In this document: positions 51,912-60,964 of the stretch, in pieces
Layout: each line of letters starts with the position of its first letter
How positions within the stretch are numbered: the first letter of the stretch is position 1
NCBI RefSeq assembly: GCF_900130045.1
Contig: NZ_FQXT01000002.1
Span: 186,001 to 250,000 of the forward strand
Source of the DNA: Leeuwenhoekiella palythoae
Lineage (GTDB): Bacteria; Bacteroidota; Bacteroidia; Flavobacteriales; Flavobacteriaceae
DNA: 64,000 bases
Reading direction: 5' to 3'
The notes under the pieces: model-generated
Databases searched by the model: none
Seen by the model: only the letters and a program-made list of their open reading frames with translations
Told to the model about the DNA's origin: nothing
Translations under genes and position numbers: made by a program

Positions 51912-53172
51912 TATCCAGCGCATTTTTAGTAAAAATCGACAACCATAGTGCGCTAAACACGATACCATCAAAACGTATTAGAAAATCATCCACCAGGTTT
52001 GCTGTCAAAAACAGTACAAAGAAAAACACGCACAAAATCTGCCGAGAGCTAAACCCGATATACGCAAACAGGCCAATATAAACCGCAACGACAAGCAGTC
52101 CTAAAATCCCAAATTTGATCCAGAAATCAAGAAATTGATTATGCACCGGAAACTTATATTTTGCTAAAAACTGCTGATTGGTTGCTTCAAATTTATTGAT
52201 CACTGCTTGTTTTCCATCGGCGGCTCCTACGCCTATCACCGGGTGTTCTAAGGCTACGTCAAGACTGGTTTTCCAGATACTCAAACGGGTTACAAGACCA
52301 TTATATGCAGAAGCTTCCGGATTTTCAAGGCTATCTAGTTTTCCTACTTTATCAAGGTGCGCAAAAGTCACTTCAGAAAATTTTTCGACACTGTAAGGAA
52401 AGATTTTTACAAATCCGTAGGAAAGTAATGCAAACCCGAATACCCCGATGACAAGCCGTTTGAGTAAGCCTTTTGTTTTCAATTTTCGCACATCTGCCAG
52501 ACTTATTAAAATGATTCCGAAGAACGCATTTACAATAGCTAGCCTTGTATTTATATACTGCAGCAGTATCACTGAAATTAAAAAGAACACCAAGCGCCAG
52601 ATCACGTGAGTTTTTCTGATCTGCCCTAAAGCTTCTTTAAAAAAATAAAAGTTGATCACTACTACAAAAGCAACGTGCATATTGAGTGCCGGAGCGTGCA
52701 TCTTTATGGAGCGCGCGAAGGCATAACCCATTTCCCAAAGATCAACGCCGTTAAGATATTTGCTGAATAATTCTGGTTCAATTATTGCAAACCTCATCAA
52801 ACACAGACTTAAAATTGCAGTTGTCGCCAGTGCGTAATATCTGAGAATAAGCACCGTATTAAAACGGTGGTTTTGACTTAAAATAAAAAAGGGAAGCAAA
52901 AGCAGGCTTAACCGCTTTTCGCCATGTTTTATACCTTCAGCAATACTGGTGTTATTCCATAAAAACAAGAGATCGAGTATAAAGGGTGCAGCGATTAAAA
53001 ACATAAAAAAAACGCGGCGTCGAGTGAACTTCAGCTGGTTGAAGAATACGAGATTATACACGGCAAACAAGATCAATAACACCGTAGCCGGAATTCGAAA
53101 AGGAATTGATACGGCTAGAATTGTGAGCCACGCATTGTAGCTAAACCGGTATGTTCTTTCTGAAACTATCAT
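51892..53172 (-). CDS. O-antigen ligase/polymerase family protein (Wzy-type)
   Basis: 426-aa membrane protein with about 12 hydrophobic segments and the O-antigen ligase motif HPVIGVGAADGKQAV followed by PVHNQFLDFWIKFG. It polymerises or ligates polysaccharide repeat units on the periplasmic side. Start chosen at ATG 53172 (MIVSERTYRFS), which overlaps the preceding membrane gene by 32 bases. The 3' end overlaps the GT4 gene by 20 bases. Confidence 0.85.
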   Translation of the reverse strand: MIVSERTYRFSYNAWLTILAVSIPFRIPATVLLILFAVYNLVFFNQLKFTRRRVFFMFLIAAPFILDLLFLWNNTSIAEGIKHGEKRLSLLLLPFFILSQNHRFNTVLILRYYALATTAILSLCLMRFAIIEPELFSKYLNGVDLWEMGYAFARSIKMHAPALNMHVAFVVVINFYFFKEALGQIRKTHVIWRLVFFLISVILLQYINTRLAIVNAFFGIILISLADVRKLKTKGLLKRLVIGVFGFALLSYGFVKIFPYSVEKFSEVTFAHLDKVGKLDSLENPEASAYNGLVTRLSIWKTSLDVALEHPVIGVGAADGKQAVINKFEATNQQFLAKYKFPVHNQFLDFWIKFGILGLLVVAVYIGLFAYIGFSSRQILCVFFFVLFLTANLVDDFLIRFDGIVFSALWLSIFTKNALDIKLDKA

Positions 53173-54208
53173 AATACAATGCGACGTAAATAAATGGTAA
53201 GATGCCAATTTTATGCTTAACCGCCGAACCTAGATCGGGTTCAAAAACACCTTGGATGATAAAATAGGCAAAAACGAAGTAAAACGCCCAAAGCTCATAC
53301 CGGTAAGCGTTTTTATTACTGAGACAATTTTTGAACAAATACAACAAATACAGAGAGAGTATCAATTGCCAGAAGACAAAAAGTACAATTTGAGGCCGAA
53401 ATAGATGTTTCAAGCCATTTACAGGTACATTTACCGAAGCAAAACCATAAAGAATACCATAGGCCTCTCCGTACCATGTTTCGGGGTCTATAGGCGATAT
53501 AATAACCGAATTGGTTGCTTCTTCGCCCAAACGCTCTTCATTGAGGGCTTCGCGCGTGCTTTGCGACAGGTATTCTCCTTTTACCATTCCGTAGGAAAGG
53601 CTTATAAAAATCACCATAAGTAGTCCGGAGCAAATGCCTGTGAGGGCTTTGCGCTTAAAACTGATCAAGGTTATTAAATAAATAACTCCTGCAACTATGG
53701 GAATCAAAACATAATACGGCCGATACCAAATACCGAAAAAGAAAAGCCCCAAAACGATTAAAGTAAGAGTAGTTCGCAGACTCCACCTGCGCTTAATCAA
53801 TAGCCAAGGCATCCAAGCGATAAATAGAAAGGTGATAAATTCTTTGGAAGGCATTGAGATGAAAAACGCCAGCATAAGCACTAAAGAGTAGGCCAAAATA
53901 TTACGTACCGTAAGTTTAGCAAACTGTTCTGGAATCCCGATTTTATAAATTACCCAAAGCAAAATAGGAAGTTGAATAATTGCAACAAGTTCAAAAGGTA
54001 AACTGCCTAAACCCGTCTTATCATAAATCAACATCGTCACCGGGTAGCTACGCCAAAAGCCTTTTTCATTGTAAAAATCTTCGGCAATAACGATGGCATC
54101 AAAAAAGAAACGTTCGGGAAGATAACTTGGTGCCAATACTCCCAATACGACAACTACCAGCCCTAAAAGGAGGTAAAGCAAGGTAGATCTTGGGATAAGC
54201 AATCTCAT
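53141..54208 (-). CDS. Polysaccharide cluster membrane protein
   Basis: 355-aa membrane protein with about ten hydrophobic segments and only short loops; I see no catalytic motif. Its place between Wzx and Wzy suggests a second polymerase-like or acceptor-handling role, comparable to EpsG-type proteins, but this is inferred from position only. Its start overlaps the Wzx stop by one base (TAATG) and its stop lies 32 bases inside the Wzy gene. Confidence 0.75.
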   Translation of the reverse strand: MRLLIPRSTLLYLLLGLVVVVLGVLAPSYLPERFFFDAIVIAEDFYNEKGFWRSYPVTMLIYDKTGLGSLPFELVAIIQLPILLWVIYKIGIPEQFAKLTVRNILAYSLVLMLAFFISMPSKEFITFLFIAWMPWLLIKRRWSLRTTLTLIVLGLFFFGIWYRPYYVLIPIVAGVIYLITLISFKRKALTGICSGLLMVIFISLSYGMVKGEYLSQSTREALNEERLGEEATNSVIISPIDPETWYGEAYGILYGFASVNVPVNGLKHLFRPQIVLFVFWQLILSLYLLYLFKNCLSNKNAYRYELWAFYFVFAYFIIQGVFEPDLGSAVKHKIGILPFIYVALYYDSFRKNIPV

Positions 54209-55518
54209 TAGTGTAAAAACAATTTAATTCGGTCTTTTTTATAGACCCAAATCACAGCGCAGCCGTTCCAGAATATCACACTAAATGCTGAAGCAACTGC
54301 AGCTCCCAGCATCCCATATTTCGGGATAAGTATCGCATTTATAATCGCGTTGATCACCACAGCAATGATCAGGATATATTGTAAAACCACTTGTTTTTTA
54401 GTCATATTGAGATACACTTGAGTGACGCCAAACAACGTACTCATAAAATGCCCGGCGATCAATATACGCAATGCCGGAACGGCTTCTTGATATGCGGCAC
54501 CAAAAACGCCAAGAATTTCTGCCGCAAAAACAAATAAAATTACCGAAAGTCCTAATGCAAGACCTACAATAACCCGTACTCCTTTTTTTAAAACAGCTTG
54601 TAAGGCGACTTGATCGGTCACAAATAAATCGGCAATTCGTACCGATAAGTACGAACCCATAACATTGATTAAAGTTGAGATCAAAAAGATGATTTTTATC
54701 GAAGTTCCGTAATACGCTAAAGTCTCAAAATTGGTGTAGCGCTTTAAAAAAAAGACATCAATACTGATGAGTAAATAAAAACCAAAAGCACTTATCGTAA
54801 TAGGAATCGTAGCTTTTAAAACGGTTTTAAATCGTATGGATGTTTGCCTAGAAACCACGGGATTCAAGCGTTTATACTTTATGTAAACCTCCAATCCTGA
54901 GAGCAACGCGCAAAAGAGAAAACTCAGTAAAAAAACCTCAACGACATAGTCGTGCTTATTAAACAGGAAAAGAATTAATAGACCAAAACCAAAAGGCAAT
55001 TGTTTTAAAATACCGCGATATAACTCAGACTTCTCGTGCAGGTCAAAAGCTCTGAAAAATTCGGTATTGAAGAGTGTCACCGCATAAAAAAATAAGCAGA
55101 AGCCCATTTTGATCAATAAAGTTCCTGACCTCTGATCGTTAAAAAACAAATTGTAATATTCTTTCGGAATTACTAAAATGATCCCCAATAAAACGATGGA
55201 AACTCCAAGAAGTAACGCGAGCATTTTTAGGTAGACTTGAAACAAAGTACCTGCCTGCTCAGGTTTTGAAAACCTTCCTGAAAAAAACAAAATGGATTGA
55301 TCTGTTCCTAGTAGCGTAACACCACCGATCAAGAATAAAGAGGAACGTGTAAATTCATAGGCGCCTACGACTTCAGCTGAATAGAAATTTGTTAGATAAA
55401 GTGTGATTCCAAAGAGGAAAATCACGCCCAAAACCCGTAAAATAAGAACGCGCAGCGCACCACCAAGCACATTATGCAGGTTAAATCTATTGAAGTATTC
55501 CTGAAGTTTTTTAACCAT
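54208..55518 (-). CDS. Polysaccharide flippase Wzx
   Basis: 436-aa membrane protein with about 12-14 hydrophobic segments of the polysaccharide transport/MATE superfamily, expected to flip the undecaprenyl-linked repeat unit. Lies between the Wzz-like gene (34-base gap) and the membrane gene downstream (one-base overlap). It has a counterpart at 24326-25786 outside the cluster. Confidence 0.87.
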   Translation of the reverse strand: MVKKLQEYFNRFNLHNVLGGALRVLILRVLGVIFLFGITLYLTNFYSAEVVGAYEFTRSSLFLIGGVTLLGTDQSILFFSGRFSKPEQAGTLFQVYLKMLALLLGVSIVLLGIILVIPKEYYNLFFNDQRSGTLLIKMGFCLFFYAVTLFNTEFFRAFDLHEKSELYRGILKQLPFGFGLLILFLFNKHDYVVEVFLLSFLFCALLSGLEVYIKYKRLNPVVSRQTSIRFKTVLKATIPITISAFGFYLLISIDVFFLKRYTNFETLAYYGTSIKIIFLISTLINVMGSYLSVRIADLFVTDQVALQAVLKKGVRVIVGLALGLSVILFVFAAEILGVFGAAYQEAVPALRILIAGHFMSTLFGVTQVYLNMTKKQVVLQYILIIAVVINAIINAILIPKYGMLGAAVASAFSVIFWNGCAVIWVYKKDRIKLFLH

Positions 55519-55552
55519 AAATACATTTCAACAGTTGGGGATAGCAGGTTAT

Positions 55553-56497
55553 TTAATGCTGGTCTTTCAATCTGTTATGAATTCTCAAAGCGAGATGATA
55601 AAAGATAAAAATTAGTACAAGTATCAGCGGAATGATGTACATCAGAAAACTTCTCAACGAGGTCTTATCAACCCAGTTAGACACCCCATAAACCTTAAAA
55701 ACGGCATCTAAACTTTCTAGTTGCTGCACGAGCTCTGCGTTGCGTTCTAATAGTTTAGTTTTTGAATTGATGATGGCGCTGACCTCATTATTTTCGGCAC
55801 TATTTAGTAGCGCAAGATTGCGATGGTCTTGAGCAACCGCTGAAGGTACAACGGTCAAAATACTATCTAGTTGGTTGATCGAAAATCTATTGGCTTGAAT
55901 TTCTGTTTCTATGCTTTTATAGGCTGCTTTCCGTTTGTTTTGGAGGAAAGTGTTTGCTTCAAGATAATCTAAGATTCCTTGTGCCCTAATGGTATCAGTA
56001 GCGACCACTACAATTTTGTGCAAGTCATAGGCCGGTGCATACAAGGGTTTTTCAAAAAAGCTAGATTCATCATCATAACTTTCAGAAATTCTGGGAACTA
56101 TATCTACGGGAAAGGCTTGAAGATTTTTGAGTACACTGGTAATGTCTTCAACCGGTTCGATCTCAATTTTTTTCAGTTTTTCTGCAGAAAAATATCCAGT
56201 AAAATCTGCTTCATTTTCAGAAATGCTACGGTCGAGGGTTTCAATTTTTCCGTAGAGATAAGAAGTGCTTTGAACGTTAGGAGCTACTAAAATTTCAGCG
56301 GTTTTCAGCGGATTAAAAAGTTTTGACAAGCCATAACCTAACGCAGCGCCTAAGACGATAAGCGCTACCAATATCAGACTATTCCTCAGTAAAAATTTGA
56401 CAAAGCGATACCCAAAAATCAGGAGCTTTTTCATCTGGCTTTTAAGCCCTCTGAATAGATCAAAAACATCGATATCCTGATTATTGTTCTGAGGCAT
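55553..56497 (-). CDS. Wzz-like chain-length determinant protein
   Basis: 314-aa protein with membrane helices near both ends (about 34-58 and 284-304) enclosing a periplasmic coiled-coil-rich domain, the topology of Wzz polysaccharide co-polymerases. No Walker motif, so no attached kinase. Its start overlaps the DUF6909 stop by one base. It would set chain length together with Wzy at 51892. Confidence 0.8.
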   Translation of the reverse strand: MPQNNNQDIDVFDLFRGLKSQMKKLLIFGYRFVKFLLRNSLILVALIVLGAALGYGLSKLFNPLKTAEILVAPNVQSTSYLYGKIETLDRSISENEADFTGYFSAEKLKKIEIEPVEDITSVLKNLQAFPVDIVPRISESYDDESSFFEKPLYAPAYDLHKIVVVATDTIRAQGILDYLEANTFLQNKRKAAYKSIETEIQANRFSINQLDSILTVVPSAVAQDHRNLALLNSAENNEVSAIINSKTKLLERNAELVQQLESLDAVFKVYGVSNWVDKTSLRSFLMYIIPLILVLIFIFYHLALRIHNRLKDQH

Positions 56498-58188
56498 TAG
56501 TCTTTAAAAATTTGTTCTAAGATTTGCTCGGTAATCAAATAGGTAGGTTTAACTCCTGTGGTTCCTAGACCACCTGAGGCCAGCGTACTCCCGGTTTCAA
56601 GCGGATTATCTGAAGCATAATACGCATAGCGCACTTTAACGCTATCGCTAATGCTTCCGCGTAATTTTGCAGCAGCTTGAATCGCTTTTTGATAATGCGC
56701 GCCTTCCATCTCCAGACCAATAACGTTCCACGTGCTTTCATAGAAAAAGCGCAAAATATCTCTGTTTTGCAATGAGGTCCCCAACACCGTGATCATCGCA
56801 CCGTCGTAAACTGAAATTCCGTGCCCTTCAAGATCCTCTTTCTTCAGTTGGTTTTCAAACGGATAATTATCTGCGGTACCCTCAAACAAATGCGCAGTAG
56901 GAATCATAATATCGCCTTTTCCTCCTTCGAGAATTCCGGCTTTTCCCATTATAGAAACCGATTTAACATCAAGATGTACCGTTTCTCTCTTGTCTTCATA
57001 AGGTTTAAGCAGCTCTTCCATCGTTTCATAGGCTTGCTCCCCAAACGCATAATCCATCACGATGATCACCGGCTCCTTCCCTTCTGGGTAAGAGGTTTTT
57101 GAGCAAAAGTTATTTTGTTTCAGATCTAGCTTAGCCGTATCAAAAATCTGTACATCAATATTGGTCCCACTTTGATCAGGAATAAAGAGCATTCCGTGTT
57201 GCTGTGCTGTTTTTTCAACCCGTGCACGCAATTTTCCGCTGCTGGCGTTACTCAACGTCTCATAAATCTCAAGATTGGACTTTTTTGCCATTTCCTTTTC
57301 TAAAGCAACAGGCGCAAAAAGCGTATTCATCACACTGTGCATATTGGCACTGATGATGTGTATGGGGCGTCGCAAAAGGTCTTTAGCATCCAACTCTTTT
57401 TTGATCGAATCGGCCCAAACTTCGCCATGAATATGATGGCCCAAACGCTCTCTTAAAACCGGTGAAAAAGTAACCAGACGCTTATCGCTTTCTACAATCT
57501 CTTCAATCGCCCGCTTGCCCAACCAATAGACCAACTTTAAAAAGCGTTTTTCATTATTTGGCGCTGAAAACTTGCTGTAAATAGAAGTAACCTCGTGAAA
57601 AGTACGCCCCAAAATGTTTGCAGTATGCGTTAATGCGATCTCGCGCTCAGCCTGTGAAAGCGGTTCTTCGGTCAATACGGCTTTCTCTAATTTTTGCCAA
57701 TCGCGCGTGGTATGACCTTCTTCATTGATCACTACGCGTTTCATAATTTTATGAGACTCCACAAACAAGAACGTCAGGTGCGTTAAGATGTCGTAGATCT
57801 CAGAACGGCCCCGTGTGATCTCTATATTCATTTGCTCATCGTCAATACGATAACAATTACGACGACGCTTTGGGGGAACAATAGGTTTAAAATGCGAATT
57901 CTTATAGCCTTCGTCACTGGTGAGATTGATGTATCTACACTCTTCTATTCCTTCCGGAAGGCGGTCAATTACATACAATAAACCATTGAGTTCAACTTTT
58001 TCTTCTGCAATGGTACCGTAAATCTCGGGGCGTAAAATAAGCAAGGCTTCGCGCAGGGTTTCACCCGAAACGCCCATAGGTTTATAAAAGCCTCTGTTAA
58101 ACAAGTGACGCATGGTTATATACATGCGCTCTATTGCTGCAGAGCTTTCCTGAGATCGTGTTCTATCTTGTTGTTTTATTAAACTCAT
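56497..58188 (-). CDS. DUF6909 protein with nucleoside-phosphorylase-like C-terminus
   Basis: 563-aa soluble protein of the DUF6909 family. Start chosen at ATG 58188 (MSLIKQQDRTRS) because the hydrophobic extension to 58284 reads as the shifted end of GH3. The C-terminal part contains GTSLQNRDILRFF and IGLEMEGAHYQKAI; the EMEG glutamate motif resembles the active site of MTA/SAH and AMP nucleosidases. Function unknown; a sugar or nucleotide phosphorolysis role is a guess. It lies between GH3 and the Wzz-like gene in one operon. Confidence 0.82.
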   Translation of the reverse strand: MSLIKQQDRTRSQESSAAIERMYITMRHLFNRGFYKPMGVSGETLREALLILRPEIYGTIAEEKVELNGLLYVIDRLPEGIEECRYINLTSDEGYKNSHFKPIVPPKRRRNCYRIDDEQMNIEITRGRSEIYDILTHLTFLFVESHKIMKRVVINEEGHTTRDWQKLEKAVLTEEPLSQAEREIALTHTANILGRTFHEVTSIYSKFSAPNNEKRFLKLVYWLGKRAIEEIVESDKRLVTFSPVLRERLGHHIHGEVWADSIKKELDAKDLLRRPIHIISANMHSVMNTLFAPVALEKEMAKKSNLEIYETLSNASSGKLRARVEKTAQQHGMLFIPDQSGTNIDVQIFDTAKLDLKQNNFCSKTSYPEGKEPVIIVMDYAFGEQAYETMEELLKPYEDKRETVHLDVKSVSIMGKAGILEGGKGDIMIPTAHLFEGTADNYPFENQLKKEDLEGHGISVYDGAMITVLGTSLQNRDILRFFYESTWNVIGLEMEGAHYQKAIQAAAKLRGSISDSVKVRYAYYASDNPLETGSTLASGGLGTTGVKPTYLITEQILEQIFKD

Positions 58189-58207
58189 TAAATCAAATAT
58201 ACTTTTT

Positions 58208-59701
58208 TTAAAAATCAAGTTGATTAAGGGCATCAGCAATACTACGATCGTTAGCAAGTCTGGGCAATTTATTTTGACCGCCAAGTTTGCCTTTTGATTT
58301 CATATATGCCGTAAAACCTCCCTGCGGAATTACTCTGATTTCTAATCTTTTTAAAATGTTTCCTGTTATTAAATCTTTATAATAACTGTTTTGTTCTTGG
58401 AGTGCCAGGTCAATTGCTTGAGCAAAGGTCTCTAAATTCTCGGGTGGTGCATCAAATTCGATGAACCATTCGTGATAAGGTAAGCCCTGATCAGGATTTA
58501 TTTGCGGCGCTACCGTAAACTCACTCACTTGTGCTTTAAATTGGCTTGCAGTGCTCGTTAAAGCTTCTTCTACCTCCTTGCCTATCACATGCTCGCCAAA
58601 AGCCGAAATAAAGTGCTTAATTCTTCCTGTAACCACTACACGATGCGGTTTTGTTGAAGTAAACATCACAGTATCCCCCACATTGTACGCCCAAAGCCCG
58701 GCTGTGGTAGAAATGAGCATCACATAGTTTACACCAACTTCTACCTCCCCAATGGTTAAACGTTGTGGCTTTTCGGTGAAAAATTCATCTGCTTTTATGA
58801 ATTCATAGAAAATCCCAGAATTCAGCAATAACAGCATTCCCTTTTCCTTTTGAGAATCCTGAAAGGCAAAAAACCCTTCGCTGGCAGGATAAAGCTCAAT
58901 ACTATCTACTCTTCTACCGATGAGATTTTCAAACTTTTTGCGATAAGGTTCATAATTGACCCCACCATATATAAAGAGGTTAAACTCTGGAAAAATATCA
59001 CCTATATTTTTTCCGGTTTTTTCCTGAAGTTTTTCAAAATACATCTGTACCCAAGGCGGAATTCCGCTGATGACCGTCATATTTTCTGGCAAGGTTTCTT
59101 CAACGATGGCATCAACCTTGGCTTCCCAATCGTCAATGCAGTTCGTTGACCAGCTCGGCATTCGATTTCGTTGCAAATACCCGGGAACATAATGCGCTAC
59201 AATTCCTGAAAGCCTTCCGGTTTTTATGCCGTTTTTAATCTGAAGTTCAGGACTTCCTTGTAAGAAAATCATTTTTCCGTCTACAAAATCGCTATTTCCG
59301 CTTTCGGCGATATAATGTAAAATCGCATCCCGAGCAGCGTTGACGTGCATAGGCATAGACGCTTTGGTAATCGGAATATATTTAGCTCCCGAAGTTGTGC
59401 CTGACGTTTTTGCAAAATATTCGGGCTTACCGGGCCATAAAATATCTGGCTTACCGGCAACCGCCTCTTCCACATAGGACTTTAACGCTTCATAATCTCT
59501 AACAGGAACTTTTTTGGCAAACGCCTCAAAGGAATCAATGTGCTGAAAATCGTGATCCTGACCAAATCGCGTCTGCGCTCCATTTTTAATCAAATGTTGA
59601 AAAACCGCTTTTTGTGTAGTCACCGGGTTCGCGCTCCATTTCCAGGTTTTTGAGACAATGTATTTTGCAAAAATTTTTGCTGAAAACGACTTTATAGACA
59701 T
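58208..59701 (-). CDS. GH3-family acyl-adenylate amide synthetase-like enzyme
   Basis: 497-aa protein of the GH3 superfamily, known in plants as enzymes conjugating auxin or jasmonate with amino acids through an acyl-adenylate. The ATP loop is FAKTSGTTSGAKYIP (about 96-110); SIELYPASEGFFAFQ corresponds to the second adenylation motif and NVGDTVMFTS to the third. Bacteroidota have this family widely but the substrate is unknown. It overlaps the M23 gene by one base and precedes DUF6909 by 19 bases. Confidence 0.88.
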   Translation of the reverse strand: MSIKSFSAKIFAKYIVSKTWKWSANPVTTQKAVFQHLIKNGAQTRFGQDHDFQHIDSFEAFAKKVPVRDYEALKSYVEEAVAGKPDILWPGKPEYFAKTSGTTSGAKYIPITKASMPMHVNAARDAILHYIAESGNSDFVDGKMIFLQGSPELQIKNGIKTGRLSGIVAHYVPGYLQRNRMPSWSTNCIDDWEAKVDAIVEETLPENMTVISGIPPWVQMYFEKLQEKTGKNIGDIFPEFNLFIYGGVNYEPYRKKFENLIGRRVDSIELYPASEGFFAFQDSQKEKGMLLLLNSGIFYEFIKADEFFTEKPQRLTIGEVEVGVNYVMLISTTAGLWAYNVGDTVMFTSTKPHRVVVTGRIKHFISAFGEHVIGKEVEEALTSTASQFKAQVSEFTVAPQINPDQGLPYHEWFIEFDAPPENLETFAQAIDLALQEQNSYYKDLITGNILKRLEIRVIPQGGFTAYMKSKGKLGGQNKLPRLANDRSIADALNQLDF

Positions 59702-60567
59702 TATTCAAACGAAATATAATTAGTAGGATCTACAGGGTAACCGCTGTTCCATAATTCAAAATGCAGATGTGGCCCTGTTGAAAATTTTCCGGTAGAGCCG
59801 GCGGTTGCGATGACTTCGCCTGCTTTTACTAAATCTCCTTGGTCTTTGGTAAGTGAGGCGTTATGCTTATAAACAGATAGTAAATCATTTCCGTGATCCA
59901 GAATGATGACATAACCGGTTTCGGCAGTCCATTCAGAAAAAATAACGGTGCCGTCTGCCACCGCTTTGATCGCTTCATTTTTAGGCACCACAACATCTGT
60001 CCCGTAGTGTTTCTCTTCGGCATCAAAACCTTCTGTGATGCTTCCTTTCACGGGCGGGAATAATGAAAAACTTACCGTTGAAGATGCAGGCTCAAATAGG
60101 TTATACCGGTCTTCATTGGCCACTTGCTCTCGCAATAAACTATCCTCTCGAGAGATCCTCATATTGAGACCACTAGTATCTCTGGGTTCTAGAAGCAAAA
60201 TAGAATCTCTATTGAAATTTACCTCCTCAACATCACCGGTAAGCACTTTCTTGATACTCGCAAAATACTGCTGATTGATGTCTAGTTGTCGTTTTAAAGA
60301 ATCGGTCTCAAACATCAACTCGGTTGCCTGACGCTTAAGTTTAACCGAAGAATACCCGGGAATATATTCGCGAAGCGGTGTGTACGCAATAAGCAAAGTG
60401 GTTAATGCGATTAAAATGATAACCGAAAAACCTACAACGATAAATACATTTAACCGCGTCAGTTTAAAAGAAACGCGCTCTTCAAAAGTATCTTCATTTA
60501 AAATAAGGAGCCTGTATTTATGCAGCAGGCGCTTTTTTAGCTTCTTTTTTTCTTTAGATTTTGCCAT
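59701..60567 (-). CDS. M23 family metallopeptidase
   Basis: 288-aa membrane-anchored peptidoglycan endopeptidase. Basic cytoplasmic tail, one membrane helix (about 37-62), a coiled-coil linker and a C-terminal M23/LytM domain with complete zinc ligands: HYGTD (first His and Asp) and HLHFELW (HxH). It can therefore cleave cross-links, unlike the EnvC-like protein at 19377. Start chosen at ATG 60567 (MAKSKEKKKL). First gene of the operon leading through GH3 and DUF6909 to the polysaccharide genes. Confidence 0.9.
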   Translation of the reverse strand: MAKSKEKKKLKKRLLHKYRLLILNEDTFEERVSFKLTRLNVFIVVGFSVIILIALTTLLIAYTPLREYIPGYSSVKLKRQATELMFETDSLKRQLDINQQYFASIKKVLTGDVEEVNFNRDSILLLEPRDTSGLNMRISREDSLLREQVANEDRYNLFEPASSTVSFSLFPPVKGSITEGFDAEEKHYGTDVVVPKNEAIKAVADGTVIFSEWTAETGYVIILDHGNDLLSVYKHNASLTKDQGDLVKAGEVIATAGSTGKFSTGPHLHFELWNSGYPVDPTNYISFE

Positions 60568-60584
60568 AAACGTCAATCGATCAA

Positions 60585-60616
60585 CAAATATAAAATTTAA
60601 TAGGTGTATGCCTATT
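60585..60616 (-). promoter_or_regulatory. Probable promoter of the M23-polysaccharide operon with inverted repeat
   Basis: Minus-strand TATATTTG (60592-60585), a TAnnTTTG match, 18 bases upstream of the M23 start. Just upstream is the inverted repeat AATAGGTGTATGCCTATT (60599-60616), placed where a regulator could bind near the -33 site. Also overlaps the leader of divergent tatA. Confidence 0.4.
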
Positions 60617-60686
60617 GCTAAAGTTTCTTAAGGAACGGTCTATTCTTATGATTTCTTGTTATATTTACCATCTAAATTATCATGAT

Positions 60687-60893
60687 ATGAATGCATTAGC
60701 AATATTTTTAGGAATGGTAGGGCCTTGGCAAATAGGACTTATCGTGGTTGTAATTCTTTTACTTTTTGGAGGAAAGAAAATTCCGGAGATGATGAGAGGG
60801 CTTGGTAGCGGTATCAAAGAGTTTAAAGATGCCTCTAAAGATGAGGAAGCATCTCATAAATCTGATGAAACTTTAGAAGAAAAGAAATCTTAA
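60687..60893 (+). CDS. tatA: Twin-arginine translocase TatA/E
   Basis: 68-aa Tat pore subunit: short periplasmic end MNALAIFLGMVG, one membrane helix (about 9-25), an amphipathic helix after the FGGKKIPEMMRGLGSGIKEFKDA motif, and an acidic-basic tail. Start chosen at ATG 60687; the frame upstream to 60615 is not needed. Exports folded proteins. Divergent from the M23 gene; terminator at 60913-60948. Confidence 0.95.
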   Translation: MNALAIFLGMVGPWQIGLIVVVILLLFGGKKIPEMMRGLGSGIKEFKDASKDEEASHKSDETLEEKKS

Positions 60894-60912
60894 GTTCTGA
60901 AATAAAAGAAAT

Positions 60913-60948
60913 AAAAAAACCGCTTTAGAAAACTAAAGCGGTTTTTTT
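60913..60948. terminator. Strong bidirectional terminator
   Basis: Eleven-base core stem AACCGCTTTAG (60918-60928) and CTAAAGCGGTT (60933-60943) with A/T extensions and T-runs on both strands; between convergent tatA and the DUF4837 gene. Confidence 0.9.
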
Positions 60949-60964
60949 ATGGATTGTAATGCGT

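Noticed and set aside
53173-53208. Extended Wzy start at 53208
   Set aside because: The extra 12 residues do not look like a family start; the internal ATG has a better N-terminus.
58189-58284. Extended DUF6909 start giving a hydrophobic leader
   Set aside because: The leader is the GH3 3' end read in another frame; hydrophobicity there is incidental.
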